This document shows, in pieces, positions 32,800-44,705 of a stretch of 64,000 nt of DNA. How positions within the stretch are numbered: the stretch's first letter is position 1; each line of letters starts with the position of its first letter. Source of the DNA: Coix lacryma-jobi var. lacryma-jobi (Eukaryota > Streptophyta > Magnoliopsida > Poales > Poaceae); contig CM019830.1 in assembly GCA_009763385.1 (NCBI GenBank), forward strand, positions 92,196,649 to 92,260,648, written 5' to 3'. The position numbers were made by a program, and so were the translations under genes. The notes beneath the pieces were generated by a model, which was given only the letters and a program-made list of their open reading frames with translations, was not told where the DNA came from and ran no database searches.

Positions 32800-34123
32800 T
32801 GTTGGTATAAATTAATGTACACTCTACTTTATCCGCAAGCGCACAGATAAGATCTACCGATGTAGCACTTCACCGGAGTAACCCAGTTTTAATATCGAAC
32901 CCAAAGGAACGGATAGTGTTAAGTCTTAAAGTCTATCCCCTGAGTAGCTAACAAGGACGAAGAATCTAGATGTATAGAGGGGATCACTAAGGTTGTCTAA
33001 TTCCAATTTAAGAGTGATATGTTTATATTATTCTTAGTGGGGAAGTTGCCATAAAAGGTCACAAACAGAGTATGAGTCTTTTATGCAAATGTATAATCCT
33101 ACCGAGCCTACACACGGGTAAGTGGACTATAGAAGAATCAACAAGGCTATAAGAGTCACCCTTGCGAACAACCACTACTACCGGCGGTATAGGAGGCATA
33201 TATGAGCTATCAAGTCTAAGCACCACGCTTACACTATCCAACTACTCTAACTCTAGAGCAACTTAGAATTAAAGTACTCAAAAGAGAGTCATTAAACCTT
33301 AAGAATAATAAGAACAATGGCTCAAACTCAAATATAGACGTTGATTACCGAAACAATCGCTGAAGCAAGTTGAAGATGAACTTGAATCCGCAGGTACAAG
33401 ATGAAGAAGTTGATCCGACAGGCCGGAGCTCCTTCTTGATCTCTTCATCTCTCTCTCTCTCTTCTAGTTCTAGTATAAGACTGGGTTCTAAACCTAACTA
33501 GAGGGGTAACTAGTCTTCTACTTGATAGCTGGCTCTTGATTACAACTAGATGAACTAGATCTAATTCTAGATGAACTAGAAGAGATTCAGCTAGAGGGAC
33601 CTCTACTTCTAATTGAAACCCTAGTTTCTGATGTGGATATGAATAATGAAGATGGAGATGCCTGGAGAGGGGGGTCTGGGGCTGCTTACATAGCCCTGAG
33701 GGATCAACCGCGGTCGTTGGATCAAACCGACTTTAGGGATGGTGGAGATGCATCCTAGGAGGCGGTGGAGGAAGCTTGCAGAAGACGGTAGCCAGCGGGC
33801 CCGGGGGGAGACCGGTCGGTCTCCTGGTGGGACTGGTCGGTCCCACCTGGCAGGGTCCCGCTGTGCCCGACCTCATGGTGTCTTCTGGTGTCCTCTGGAG
33901 TCTTCTATAATATTCCTGACGTGTCGGCTGCGTTATCTCGCGTCGGTTTCCTTCTTGGGGAAGCAATCAGTGCTGGTTTCCTGGTTTAGTCCCTGCAGAA
34001 TCACAATTCACCAAAACTCGTGGAATATTGTCAATTAAAACCCTAAACCTTTGTTGGTGACTGAATTCATGCCCTTTTCATATTTATTTATCCTTTAATT
34101 TTAATAGATAACCAGTGTCAACA
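32800..34123 (-). repeat. 3' LTR of element G
   Basis: Differs from the 5' LTR by about 20 changes in the first 560 bases. The TATA site has decayed here (minus strand CTATGTAAGC near 33686-33695, against CTATATAAGC in the 5' LTR). Confidence 0.9.
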
Positions 34124-34138
34124 ATTCCCCCAAGCTTA
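34124..34138 (-). other. Polypurine tract of element G
   Basis: The minus strand reads TAAGCTTGGGGGAAT directly before the LTR start. Similar AGCTTGGGGGA motifs recur inside the element. Confidence 0.75.
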
Positions 34139-37100
34139 CCTTTTGCTAGTCCCTTAGCAAAACTAAAACTTAACAATGGATCAGGAGTTGCTACAATATT
34201 TTCACTTCCAACAAGTACACCTGCTGTTAAACAAAAATTCTCCGAAACATATCATGTTATTCTTCATGGGGCTTATTATTTTTACCTTAGATCTTTAATA
34301 ATTGAGAGATTGAACGATCAAATCAAGCACTATGTCTCTAGTTCTTTCACTTCACCTTTATCCCAGAGTTTTAATTGATTTTCAAAAGCTTTAATACATG
34401 TGTTGTCAAATTAAACAATGGATCCAAAGAGAAAGTCAACCAACCATTGAATCAAGAAGTGCATGTGTATGGAAAAATGGAGTCGGATGCTCTTTTGAAT
34501 GTATTCACTCTTCTGTTTTATCAGAGACATATGGCTATTAGGCTAATTCTACTATCGGGCACTTGCCCATTTTTTTTCTGACACATTTTTTCTTCTCTTT
34601 TTTTTTTTTCTTTTCGAGGTTCCAGACACTTGTCCCTTTTTATTTCCTCGAGATCTATCCTTTTGAGGTTTCATACACTTGTCCCTTTTTATTTCCTCAG
34701 ATCTCCTTTTTTTTCTTTTTTCTTCTTTTTTTCTCTCTTTTTTTAATAGCCACATGCTTCCAACAAACTTCTGAGAGGGTAGCAACAGATAATTATGAGC
34801 ATTTATGCGAAAGATGGATGAAATGTGTAAGTGATCTCAATTCAATGGAAGGATAACATCTCACAGGGTCACAAAGCTTAATTTAACTCAATGCAATTAT
34901 TAGTCATGTTTATATTTAGAAATCTCCGGAACTTTAGTGTTGTTTAGAACAAGATAATAGCAGCTTAGATCATCACATGTCATATCCCAGTTACCTAGAC
35001 CTTAGATTAAGTATTTGCCAACCATGCATTTAATTTTATTTTAAAGCATCATTATTAATTAGGAGAACTCATGCTTTGAAGGCTAGGTACTTGAAAGAAA
35101 TTAGATAGAGAAACTATTCATCATTTCCATGCAAAAGATTAGAGAGAGAAGGTTCTTCTTTAGTCATCAACTTCTTAAAACAAACTAGATCTAACACACT
35201 TTAAGATAAAAACTAATAATAATAGTAATAAAGACATACCTGAATTGCAAAGATAACGGGGGTGCGTCTCCCCCAAGCTGGTTCCCTTAATAGGGTTGAG
35301 CCTTCATGTGCCCATATATTTTTGTCTCTTTTTAATGGTGAGCCTTCATGTGTCCACATATTTTTGTTCTTTTCTTTTTAAGGGTGAGCCTTCATGTGCT
35401 CATATTTTTTTTGGTGTTTTCATTTTTAAGAGTGAACCTTCATGTGCTCACATATTTTTGGTGTTTTGAATTTGTTCATGGAATGAAAAAACTTAAGACG
35501 ATAAAGATACTTACGTGGATACATGGGGGTGTCTTCCCCCAAGCTGAATGTTGACGTAGTCGTTCGATCTTGCAATGTAGCAGACTGGCAGTGGATATGT
35601 CCTTCCCCTATCAGAGCTTTGATTGATGTTGATGTTTGTTGAGACGGTGCTCCAACAGTAGATGGAGCATTCACTTGCTTGTCAGCTTTTCTTGGCGTTT
35701 CAAATCCTGTGAAACTCAAATAGACAATAAAACTTGTGGAACAGATTAAACGTTAGTGGTTGGCCACTTAAGCCTTAGTTGTCTAGAATTTCAGTAAGAT
35801 CTCTTTCTTAATATTTTTGTATTTTATATTTTTATGATGCAAGAGGGCACAGGATAAATGCATGCATATTTATTTATGCCACCACGGTGAACATTCATGT
35901 GGGTTTTTACACGCCATAAAATTATTCACATGGGGCTTTATGATGCAGTGAAATATTTTTATTTTGTTTTCTGCAGAAATTAAAATGTGTTGTTAATTAA
36001 ATATGATAATATAAGAAATGATTATAGATTAAATATGAGAAGTATGCAGGAAAATAAATATGAGGATAACTACCAATTTTTACCTTTTGGCGAAGGTTCG
36101 GATATTTAGGTCCGACGAACCGGACCTTCCCTTGGTTCAGACCTCCCAAGGTTGTCAGACATTTGCAAAGTTGTTATTGATTTACCTCTTAGGTGCAGAC
36201 ATTTTCTTCCATACTTTCTTGGTCTGAGTCTTCACTTCCTGTGGTTCACTGTCTTGAGGTTTCTCTCCTTTCTTTTCTGGGACAGTGTCGATAGCTTCTT
36301 CGTCATGATTGGCATCTCTATTCTTGATAGTTTGTCTTCTTTGGCTTGAGAGTGGCGTCTTTCACTTCTATTCTTCTTAGGTGCTTTATTGGGCATGTAG
36401 CTGATGAAGTTGTATCATGCCTTTTCTCCAGGAAAGTGAAAAATGAATTTCCTCTTGTAGATGATTGTACTTGTAGCATAGAGGAATGGTTTTTCTTAGG
36501 ATGAGGTGGACATCATCGTCTTCTCATGTCGAGGATCAAGAAGTCTGTGGGGACTTCATGACCTCTAATTCTGACTACGACGTCTTCCATCATTCCTTCT
36601 TGTTTATGCCTCTTGATATGGTGTCACTCATGTTATTTGTTCGTCCAGCAGTTTGAAGTGAAGCGTTAATTGTGGACGCTAGCTGCATCTTGCTCAGTGT
36701 GCATGTTCTTGTAGATCTAGGACCTTCACTCTGTAGAATTTGGGAGTGACTTCTCCATGTTTTGCTCAAGAGTGTGTCCTGCTCATAAAGACAAGGTAGA
36801 GATCAAGTGCATGGGCTCTGTTGGTGGAAAAACACCAACAGAACCAAAAGTTTATTCTTCTCTAACCTTAGGCACATTGCACAAGTTAAACTTTTTGTTT
36901 ATGTGTCCTATTCAATCTTAACATGAGTGATAGGATCAGAGGATGAGCATGAAAGTAGCATCTTAAAATATTTAACAGATCAAGTTACTTAACGTAAGGA
37001 AGGATAATCTATGCATAATGTGTCGATCTTTTCATAATTGAGATATATCATCTTCCAAAGGTTAAATGCACAACATTTTAGCTCATTTAGTTAACACAGT

Positions 37101-39485
37101 GAGATTCAAGAGAGTAAAGCTATGAACAAGGATCTTTATTTATGTTCATACTTGAATCAAGAAGAAGCTTTTAAAGTGATGGTTACTTACCTTGAAATGT
37201 TACTTTGTCATTGGAAAGTGATTGTGCTGAACCACCTTGTGGAAGCTTCTCTTGTCTAGCTGGTTGTTGTTTATGAATGGCTTGTCTTCTCTTGTTTGTC
37301 TTACAATGTGCTTTAGAGGAGGAAGATCACAGTGGAATCATCTTTATAGGTATCGACCTTCCTTCTCTTGTGTCGACTTATCAGTGAAGGCGCATTGTTC
37401 TTCGAGTATGCTGACTAGGATCCCCTCTCTTTCTTGTATTAATTCTGTACTATGAGGATGTAGGGACAGTTCTGTATTCTTCTCTTGTCAACCTTTCTTG
37501 TTTTCCTTTAATCATTGGGTTGACAAGAGACTTGAAATTAGAGCTGCTACTCGAGTGCCTTTGTGATAGTCTTTTGTCTTGTAATGTCACAACTGAGACT
37601 TGTCCTCTCAACAGTGTCTAGATGATAGAGATCTTATCGACTGTTCTTCTTGATTTGCTGGCTCAGGTACTATCTCTCCATCTTCTAACTCTTGTGGTGC
37701 AGTGGCTTCATCCTTCATGATGCCCTCCTCAATTCTTGGTAGTTGGTTGTCCCTTCGACGTCTTCTCTTGGTTCTCTTTGGCTACTCATAAGTGATGTAG
37801 ATGTTGAAGATGCAGCGAAAGATCCAAAAGTTGACTTCTCCAGGTCCGGCAAAGATGATAACATTGATGGTGTTCAAGAACGATCTTCCAAGAATGAGTG
37901 GTGGATCATATTCTTCTTCTCGACTGGGACAACATCTAGTGGTTTGTACTAATCAAAGTGGTGAGTAGACGATTAATATGTTTGAAGTTGGGTTTCTCCT
38001 TCCTCCCTTTGATTGTGAAACACATCTAGACAACATAATTGTTTCTCCCAGGCTGGCTTGTGATGTAGATGGACTCCCAACAATATGTTCATGTGTTTGA
38101 ATTTGTAGATCTTGCTATTGTTGTAGTGGTTCCATCTTGTCTCCCAAGCTAGCTCTTGATTAGAAAAGAGGATAACTTCCCACTTCTTGTCTTGATATCT
38201 TGGACAATGATGGTTGCAGGCATAGGTTGTCTCCTACGAGGTAAGTTGCATCCTGTTTGTCATCAGCGCCCAAGCAAGACTCAAAGCTAGGATAGCACCA
38301 TTTGTGATCTGAGAGTAGGTTTGTGTGTCTTTGGTTTGGGTTTTGGATCTTCAATGTTCAGACCAAACCATGGATGAACAAAATCTCTCTCCTGCATAAC
38401 GTTAGTGGATACATATACCCGAAGGATTGCAAGAATTTGAAACATGGGTTGTTATCCATAACTTATGTATTTTGCATCTATGCTAATAAAAGATGTTTTT
38501 AGGATTACTTTAGCATAGACTAGTAATTCATGTGTTGGCTGCACTTTAACATGATTCAAGGCAAAATATAACTTGCAGTAGAAGACAAAACAAAATAAAC
38601 TTTGATACTCACAGTTCTTTCATCCATGATGAATGAGCTGAGTCTTCATTGTGCAAGAGTTGTTGAAGTTCATGTGTCTCTTCATCTCCAGTGTGAGTTC
38701 ATCTCCGGACTTTCCAAATTAATAATGAAAGTTTTTCTGCAGGGGTTAGTCCAATAAAATATCCTATATCCACTATATCATATTATCAGCTCAAAAACCA
38801 ACCTAGACACCACATCTAATTTCATTTAAGAGGGCATTCTAACCTAATCATGCTTAAATTAAAAGGCCTTTGAAAGCAAGATCACCCACTCCTAAACTAG
38901 GCACCATGCTTCATTTAAGAGATGTATGAAAGTACTTCAAACCTAAACATATACTATAGCAAATAAAGGTAATATGAAAGCATTATAGAGATTTACTCAG
39001 ATGGTGATGGAAGAGCAAGATGAGCACATCTTAAAGGTAGGGACAACCAACATAGCAACATGGCAAGAGATGTTTTTAGAAAGTCTATTCCCCAAGCTTG
39101 GATTTTGCACAAATCAAGATTGGATGAATGTAATTCAATGTTGCTTGATGATTAGTTGGACATACCTTGTGTTTGTTGTTCCTTCATTCTTTTCTGCTCC
39201 AGACCTGGAAAGGTTAGTGACAAGAATACCCGAAGGAATATTTTCACAATTATATTTCTATGCTCAGTACAGCGGAAAGGTAGGCATAGCTAATAACCAG
39301 GTATTATGATGGGGAATAAGGATTCTACTGGTTATAGCTTGCTCATGGGGTAGTGATAGATAAGAGTGGAATTCAAAAACAACATTCATAAGAATGAAAA
39401 CAAAAATAATGAAAAGACTGGGACAAAAGGAAAAGATAAAAGTATGATTACAAGGTTATACTAAGACTTAAGATGATCTACTGTT
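34139..39485. other. Interior of element G, no genes
   Basis: AT-rich, with T-rich runs (34562-34745) and short chance frames only. Repeated (C)CCCCAAGCT motifs occur at 34128, 35271, 35538 and a near copy at 39091. A perfect 10-base-arm inverted repeat lies at 36817-36842. Much of 34124-36842 is closely similar to element I (61749-64000). Confidence 0.7.
36817..36842. repeat. Conserved inverted repeat in element G
   Basis: TCTGTTGGTG, a six-base loop GAAAAA, then CACCAACAGA. The same hairpin ends the window in element I (63975-64000) with loop AAAAAA. Confidence 0.9.
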
Positions 39486-39502
39486 CCCCGGCAACGGCGC
39501 CA
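39486..39502 (-). other. Primer-binding site of element G (tRNA-Asp)
   Basis: The minus strand reads TGGCGCCGTTGCCGGGG, complementary to the 3' end of plant tRNA-Asp with CCA. It is separated from the LTR by eight bases. Confidence 0.85.
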
Positions 39503-39510
39503 GAAATGCT

Positions 39511-40155
39511 TGTTGGTATAAATTAATGCACACTCTACTTTATCCGCAAGCGCACAGATAAGATCTACCGATGTAGCACTTTACCAGAGTAACCCAGTTT
39601 TAATATCGAAACCAAAGGAACGGATAGTGTTAAGTCTTAAAATTCTATCCCCTGAGTAGCTAACAAGCACGGAGAATCTAGAAGTATAGAGGGGATCACT
39701 AAGGCTGTCTAATTCCAATTTAAGAGTAATATGTTTATATTATTCTTGGTGGGGAAGTGGCCATAAAAGATCACAAACAGAGTATGAGTCTTTTATGCAA
39801 ATGTATAATCCTACCGAGCCTACACACGGGTAAGTGGACTATAGAAGAATTAACAAGGCTATAAGAGTCACCCTTGCGAACAACCACTACTACCGGCGTT
39901 ATAGGAGGCATATATGAGCTACCAAGTCTAAGCACCACGCTTACACTATCCAACTACTCTAACTATAGAGCAACTTAGAATTAATGTACTCAAAAGAGAG
40001 TCATTAAACCTTAAGAATAATAAGAACAATGGATCAAACTTAAATATAGACGTTGATTACCGAAACAATCGCTGAAGCACGTTGAAGATGAACTTGAATC
40101 CGCAGGTACAAGATGAAGAAGTTGATCCGACAGGCCGAAGCTCCTTCTTGATCTC

Positions 40156-40193
<38 letters not shown>

Positions 40194-40850
40194 AGTTCTA
40201 GTATAAGACTAGGTTCTAAACCTAACTAGAGGGGTAACAAGTCTTCTACTTGATAGCTGGCTCTTGATTACAACTAGATGAACTAGATCTAATTCTAGAT
40301 GAACTAGAAGAGATTCATCTAGAGGGACCTCTACTTCTAATTGAAACCCTAGTTTCTGATGTGGAGATGAATAATGAAGATGGAGATGCCTAGAGAGAGG
40401 GGTCTGGGGCTGCTTATATAGCCCTGAGGGATCAACCGTGACCGTTAGATCAAACCGACTTCAGGGACGGTGGAGATGCATCCTAGGAGGCGGTGGAGGA
40501 AGCTTGCAGAAGACGGAAGCCAGCGGGCCCGGGGGGAGACCGGTCGGTCTCCTAGTGGGACCAGTCGGTCCCACCTGGCAGGGTCCCGCGGTGCCCGACC
40601 TCCTGGTGTCTTCTGGTGTCCTCTGGAGTCTTCTAGAATATTCCTGACATGTCGATTGCGTTATCTCGCGTTGGTTTCCTTCTAGGGGAAGCAATCAGTG
40701 CTAGTTTCTTGGTTTAGTCCCTACAGAATCACAATTCACCAAAACTCGTGGAATATTGTCAATTAAAACCTTAAACCTTTGTTGGTGACTGAATTCATGC
40801 CCTTTCATATTTATTTATCCTTTAATTTTAATAGATAACCAGTGTCAACA
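39511..40850 (-). repeat. 5' LTR of element G
   Basis: 1340 bases. It keeps the minus-strand TATA box CTATATAAGC (40413-40422). A CT microsatellite near 40155-40190 is much longer than in the other LTR and explains part of the length difference. Confidence 0.9.
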
Positions 40851-41471
40851 ACCTGCCTTGTAGTTTTTTGGATATGGCTTGAAAAATTGTTGCATTAGCT
40901 CTTTCAACTAAGCCATTGGATTGAGGGTGTCGGACTGAGGCGAAGCACAAGATTGTTCCAATTTGTGCGCAGAATTCCTTGAAGACCTCGCTGTCGAACT
41001 GAGTGCCATTGTCGATGGTTAGGCGTTTGGGAACTCCGAATCGACAGACTATTTGCTGCCAGAAGAATTTTTTTCACGGCTAAAGAGGTGATAGTAACCA
41101 ACGACCTAGTCTGTGCAAAGGCCATGTAGCGGAGGTTTCCTGGAGCTGTTGGTAGAGGACCAACGAGGTCCATTGCCCATCTGTGCAAAGGCCATGTTGG
41201 GCATATTAGAGTTGTCGGTGCTCCTGGGATTGTTTTGTGTTCTTGCTGTTAGTTGGCAACCCTCGCAACGTTTGACGATGTCTTCTGCATCTCGTAATGC
41301 TGTTGGCCAATAGAAACCTTGACGGAATGCTTTTCCAACTAGCGCCCTCGGGATGTTATGTGAGCTGCAGATACCTTCGTGAATAAGTTTGAGAATATCC
41401 TTTCCTTGTTCCTGTGACACGCATTTCAGCCATGGCGAGGTCACCGAGGCTTTGAACAAAATGTTGTCCAC
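40851..41471 (-). pseudogene. Element F integrase, zinc-binding and core domains
   Basis: The zinc domain shows H and H in LIHEGICSSHN and CEGCQ as the Cys pair. The core has WAMDLVGP (first Asp), a DNGTQF-type segment in another frame near 41000, and HPQSNGLVERAN (Glu) near 40880-40920. At least two frame changes are needed. A 17-base direct repeat (41111-41127 and 41181-41197) lies between the two domains and may mark a small insertion. The frame continues at 32794 after element G. Confidence 0.75.
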
Positions 41472-41534
41472 TATTTTGTACCCTCGAGTACTTTGTTGGA
41501 GTCTGTTTTCTTCCTCTTTGGAATCGGGCTCATG

Positions 41535-42523
41535 CTACCCGTTAATGTAGGCCATGATTGGGGCTCTCCAATCTTCGCTTTGAATTGCATTGATCAACTT
41601 CGTTGTTTTCTTAGGAGCTTCGATGGCTGATTGAGTTGCTGCTTCATAGAAAACATCTGGCGGCAACTGTAGTTGTTGTGCTGCCGCTTTGGCCAGATTG
41701 TCTACCTCGTTGTTCTCTGACCTCGGTATTCCTTTCACTGTTATGCCGAGGAAAAAGATTCTAACCTTCGGACATATTGTAAGTATTTGTGTAGCTCTGG
41801 ATCTTTTGCTTTGTAATTTTTCTCAATATGTCCGGCGATGACTTGGGAGTCTGTTTTAATGACCGCCCTTCGGACTTATAACGCTCGAAGTCTTGAAAGT
41901 GCCAGTATTACAGCTTCATATTCTGCGGAATTGTTTGTGCACTTGAAGTCTAGTCTTTTTGCGTATCGTAGCTTCGATTCAGATGGTGAAACTAGGATAG
42001 CCGAGGCTCCTGCTCCAGCTGCTCCCCAGGCTCCGTCGACGTACACTGTCCAGAATGGATCTTTTTCGACTCCATCTCTGCGAGGGTCTGGATTCCACTC
42101 GGCTATGAAATCTTCTAGGGCCTGTGATTTAATTGCCATTCTTCCCACGAAGGTTATGGTGTAGCTGTTCAATTTGACTGCCCATTTTGCTATTCTGCCG
42201 ACTGCCTCATTGTTCTTGAAAATGGTTTTGAGGCGGTATATTGAAGGTATATGGATCTCGTGTGCCTGGAAATAATGTTTTAGCTTTCTTGACGCCATGA
42301 TCACGGTGTACGCTATCTTCTCGAGCTCTGAGTAGTTTCGTTTGGGACCCTCGAGAGTTTCTGATACATAGTAGATTGGGGCATGCCTGGTTCTGTTGTT
42401 TTCGTGCAACTCTTTGATCAGTACTGCGCTGGCTGCATGAGGCGAGGTTGCCACGTACAGCAGTAGCATGTCCCCTTTGCTAGGGCTGGTTAAAACGATC
42501 AGGTTCGTGAGATACCCTTTCAA
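41535..42523 (-). pseudogene. Element F RNase H region
   Basis: The first part (42523-42150) is the connection after RT: YYVSETLEGPKRNYSELEKI and KLKHYFQAHEI, as in Gypsy RNase H. A second domain WTVYVDGAWGAAGAG...NNSAEYEAV...TDSQV (about 42040-41850) has the Asp, Glu and Asp of an archaeal-like RNase H. Two RNase H domains are known for Tat-group elements. The frame shifts near 41870 and ends in a TAG near 41535. It would remove the RNA template during DNA synthesis. Confidence 0.75.
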
Positions 42524-42541
42524 ATCCTCGAAAGCTTTCTG

Positions 42542-43389
42542 CTACCGAGGTCCCCAATTGAATGGGGCGGTGCTTCTCAAGGTTTCAAAAAAAGGTAAGC
42601 CTCGCTCCGCTGATCTTGAGATGAATCTGCTAAGTGCTGCTAAACGGCCTGACAGGTGCTGAGCTTCTTTTTTTGTTGTCGGTGGTTCCATGTTAATGAT
42701 GGCATCAATCTTCTCGGGGTTGGCTTCGATTCCCCTTGCTGAGACAATGCAGCCTAGCAGTTTTCCTTCGCTTACCCCGAAGACACATTTTTCGGGGTTT
42801 AGTTTCAGTCCGGCTGACCGAAGGTTATTGAAAACTCTTGACAAGTCTGGTATGTGGTTTTCTTTTTGTTCACTTTGAATGATCAAATCATCGACGTAGG
42901 CAGAGACAGCATGTTAATCTTTGAAGACTTCGAATGTCATGCGAGCAAAGGTAGATCTTGTGTTTCTCAAGTCTTCTGCCATTCTTCGCAAGCAATAGGT
43001 ACCCGAAGGTGTGATGAAGCTTGTTTTCTCTTCGTCTTCTTCATTCATCCAAATTTGATGGTATCCTGAAAAGCAGTCGAGGAGAGAAAGCATTTGGCAA
43101 CCAGCTGCTCTGTCAACCAAGGTGCTTATGTTTGGTAGGGGAAGTTATCCTTCGGGCAAGCTTTGTTCAAGCATGTGAAATCTACGCACATTCGCCACTT
43201 CTTGTTCTTTTTCTGGACTAGGACCACATTTGAAAGCCATGTTGGGTATTTGACTGGGCGGATGACCCCTGCATCCAAGAGTCTTTTTATTTCTGCCCTC
43301 GCTGCCTCTTTCCTTTCTTCTGACATTTTGCGAAGCTTTTGCTTGACTGGGCGATAGCCTTGCTTTATGTTTAGGCTATGCTCGATCAA
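42542..43389 (-). pseudogene. Element F reverse transcriptase
   Basis: Order: AGVIRPVKYPTWLSNVVLVQKK, WRMCVDFTCLNKACPKD, then after a shift near 43126 the fingers/palm part LLDCFSGYHQIWM and FITPSGTYCL. The catalytic AYVDDLI follows at about 42890, and the thumb is SAGLKLNPEKCVFG. A stop at 42914-42916 and one at 42542-42544 break the frame. It would copy the element RNA into DNA. Confidence 0.8.
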
Positions 43390-43397
43390 AGTTCTGT

Positions 43398-44705
43398 TTA
43401 CTCCCTTGATGTCCTCCGCGGACCAAGCGAAGGTGTCGGAGTTTTCTTTGAGGAAACAGATGAGTTATTTTCTGAATGGGGGTCTAAGTTGGCTGAGATG
43501 AATACTTTTCTTTCGGAGTTGCCTTCAAGGAGTTGGACTTGTTTGGTTTCTTCTTTGGGTAATGCTCTTTTTTGGTCGTTGATTGCTTCGCCTTCGCTAT
43601 GGTGCTTTGTTATTTGTTGGTTTGTTAAATTGTGCACATTGCGTTGCCCAGGTGCTACTGTTCCTTCTGTGGCTCTTGCGACGTCTTGATCTCCATATAC
43701 TGCAATGACCCCCTTCGGAGCAGGAAGCTTCATGCATAGGTATGCAGGATGGATGACAGCATTGAATGCATTGGTGACCCCTCGGCCAAATATTGCATTG
43801 TAAGGATAGAACATGTCAACCACGTCGAAGGTTATGTGCTCAGTTCTGCAGTTCACTTGATCTCTGAAGGTTACGGGTAAAGAGATTTTCCCGATGGCTC
43901 TTACTTGCTGGCCACCGAAACCGTATAGGGGGTTACCGGCGGGTTGCAAGAGGTTTCTGTCGAGTTTCATGCTGTCGAAAGTTGGGGCGAACAGGATGTC
44001 TGCGGAGCTTCCTGTGTCGACCAGGATTTTGGTGACTGTCCACCCTGCTAGATTAGTTTCGATCACCATAGCGTCAGTGTGAGGGTAATCCTTTAACTTC
44101 ATGTCACTAGAATCGAAGGTTATTGGGATATGAGACCATCGACCAAATTTGTGCGGTCCTTCGACGGCTACATGGTGTACTCTTCTAGCATGTTCTTTCC
44201 TTTGCCTCTTGTTGCCATGATCTTCGTTGGAGCCTCCGGTGATAGCTAGTATCACACCGAAGGTTGATGTTGGGTTATTGATGGTTGTCTGGGTTTGGGC
44301 TTCGGATTTGATAGGTTGGGGGGCTGGCAACGCTGGTATTGGTGGCGGTGGTGGTAGAGTATTGTTCACTTGTTGGTTGGTTTGGGTTTGGGTTTGAGAG
44401 GTTGTTGGGTATGTGACGGTGTATGGTACGTTTTGGCATTGAGGGACGGTGGTTGGCTGATAAGAAGCGTGGTTATAGTGCGGGTGATGTGAGTAGAATG
44501 GTTGGTGCGAAGGTAGGTCGTAGTTTATAGGGGTGTAGTGGTATGAAGGATTGGTTGGGTTGAAGTTTGGCTTTCTGGTATGATTGATGGTTCGGTTTTC
44601 TGCCGTTACGGCTCTTTTGGATTCCTGGTACTCTTTTCCCTTGGCGAAGCGCTCGCATTGTTTGGTGGTGTGCCCTTTGCCTGGACCGCAAAAATGGCAA
44701 TACAT
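43398..44705 (-). pseudogene. Element F Gag zinc knuckle and protease
   Basis: It opens with the knuckle CHFCGPGKGHTTKQC, then a Pro/Gln-rich linker. The aspartic protease follows (TKILVDTGSSADILF, with the DTG triad, about 44000) and the flap-side motif AIFGRGVTNAFNAV. The frame shifts near 43465 into RT. The ATG at 44705 is internal to gag rather than a real start; the frame runs in from upstream. Confidence 0.8.

Larger units (their letters stand above)
32800..40850 (-). mobile_element. Element G: non-coding LTR retrotransposon (LARD-like) inside the element F integrase
   Basis: LTRs of 1324 and 1340 bases (32800-34123, 39511-40850) start TGTTGGTATA and end GTGTCAACA. A tRNA-Asp primer site lies at 39486-39502 and a polypurine tract at 34124-34138, so transcription is on the minus strand. 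The 5.36-kb interior has no gag or pol. Flanking 5-mers on the minus strand are CAGGT and TAGGC, which fit a duplicated CAGGC with one C-to-T change in each copy. The primer-site type is shared with Athila-like Gypsy elements, but the lineage is inferred. Confidence 0.85.

Noticed and set aside
33059..33241. 60-residue frame present twice (also at 39771)
   Set aside because: It is part of the element G LTR pair; repeated because the LTR is repeated.
39001..39309. 102-residue plus-strand frame in element G
   Set aside because: Isolated frame in AT-rich non-coding DNA, with no recognisable motif and no counterpart seen in the visible part of element I.
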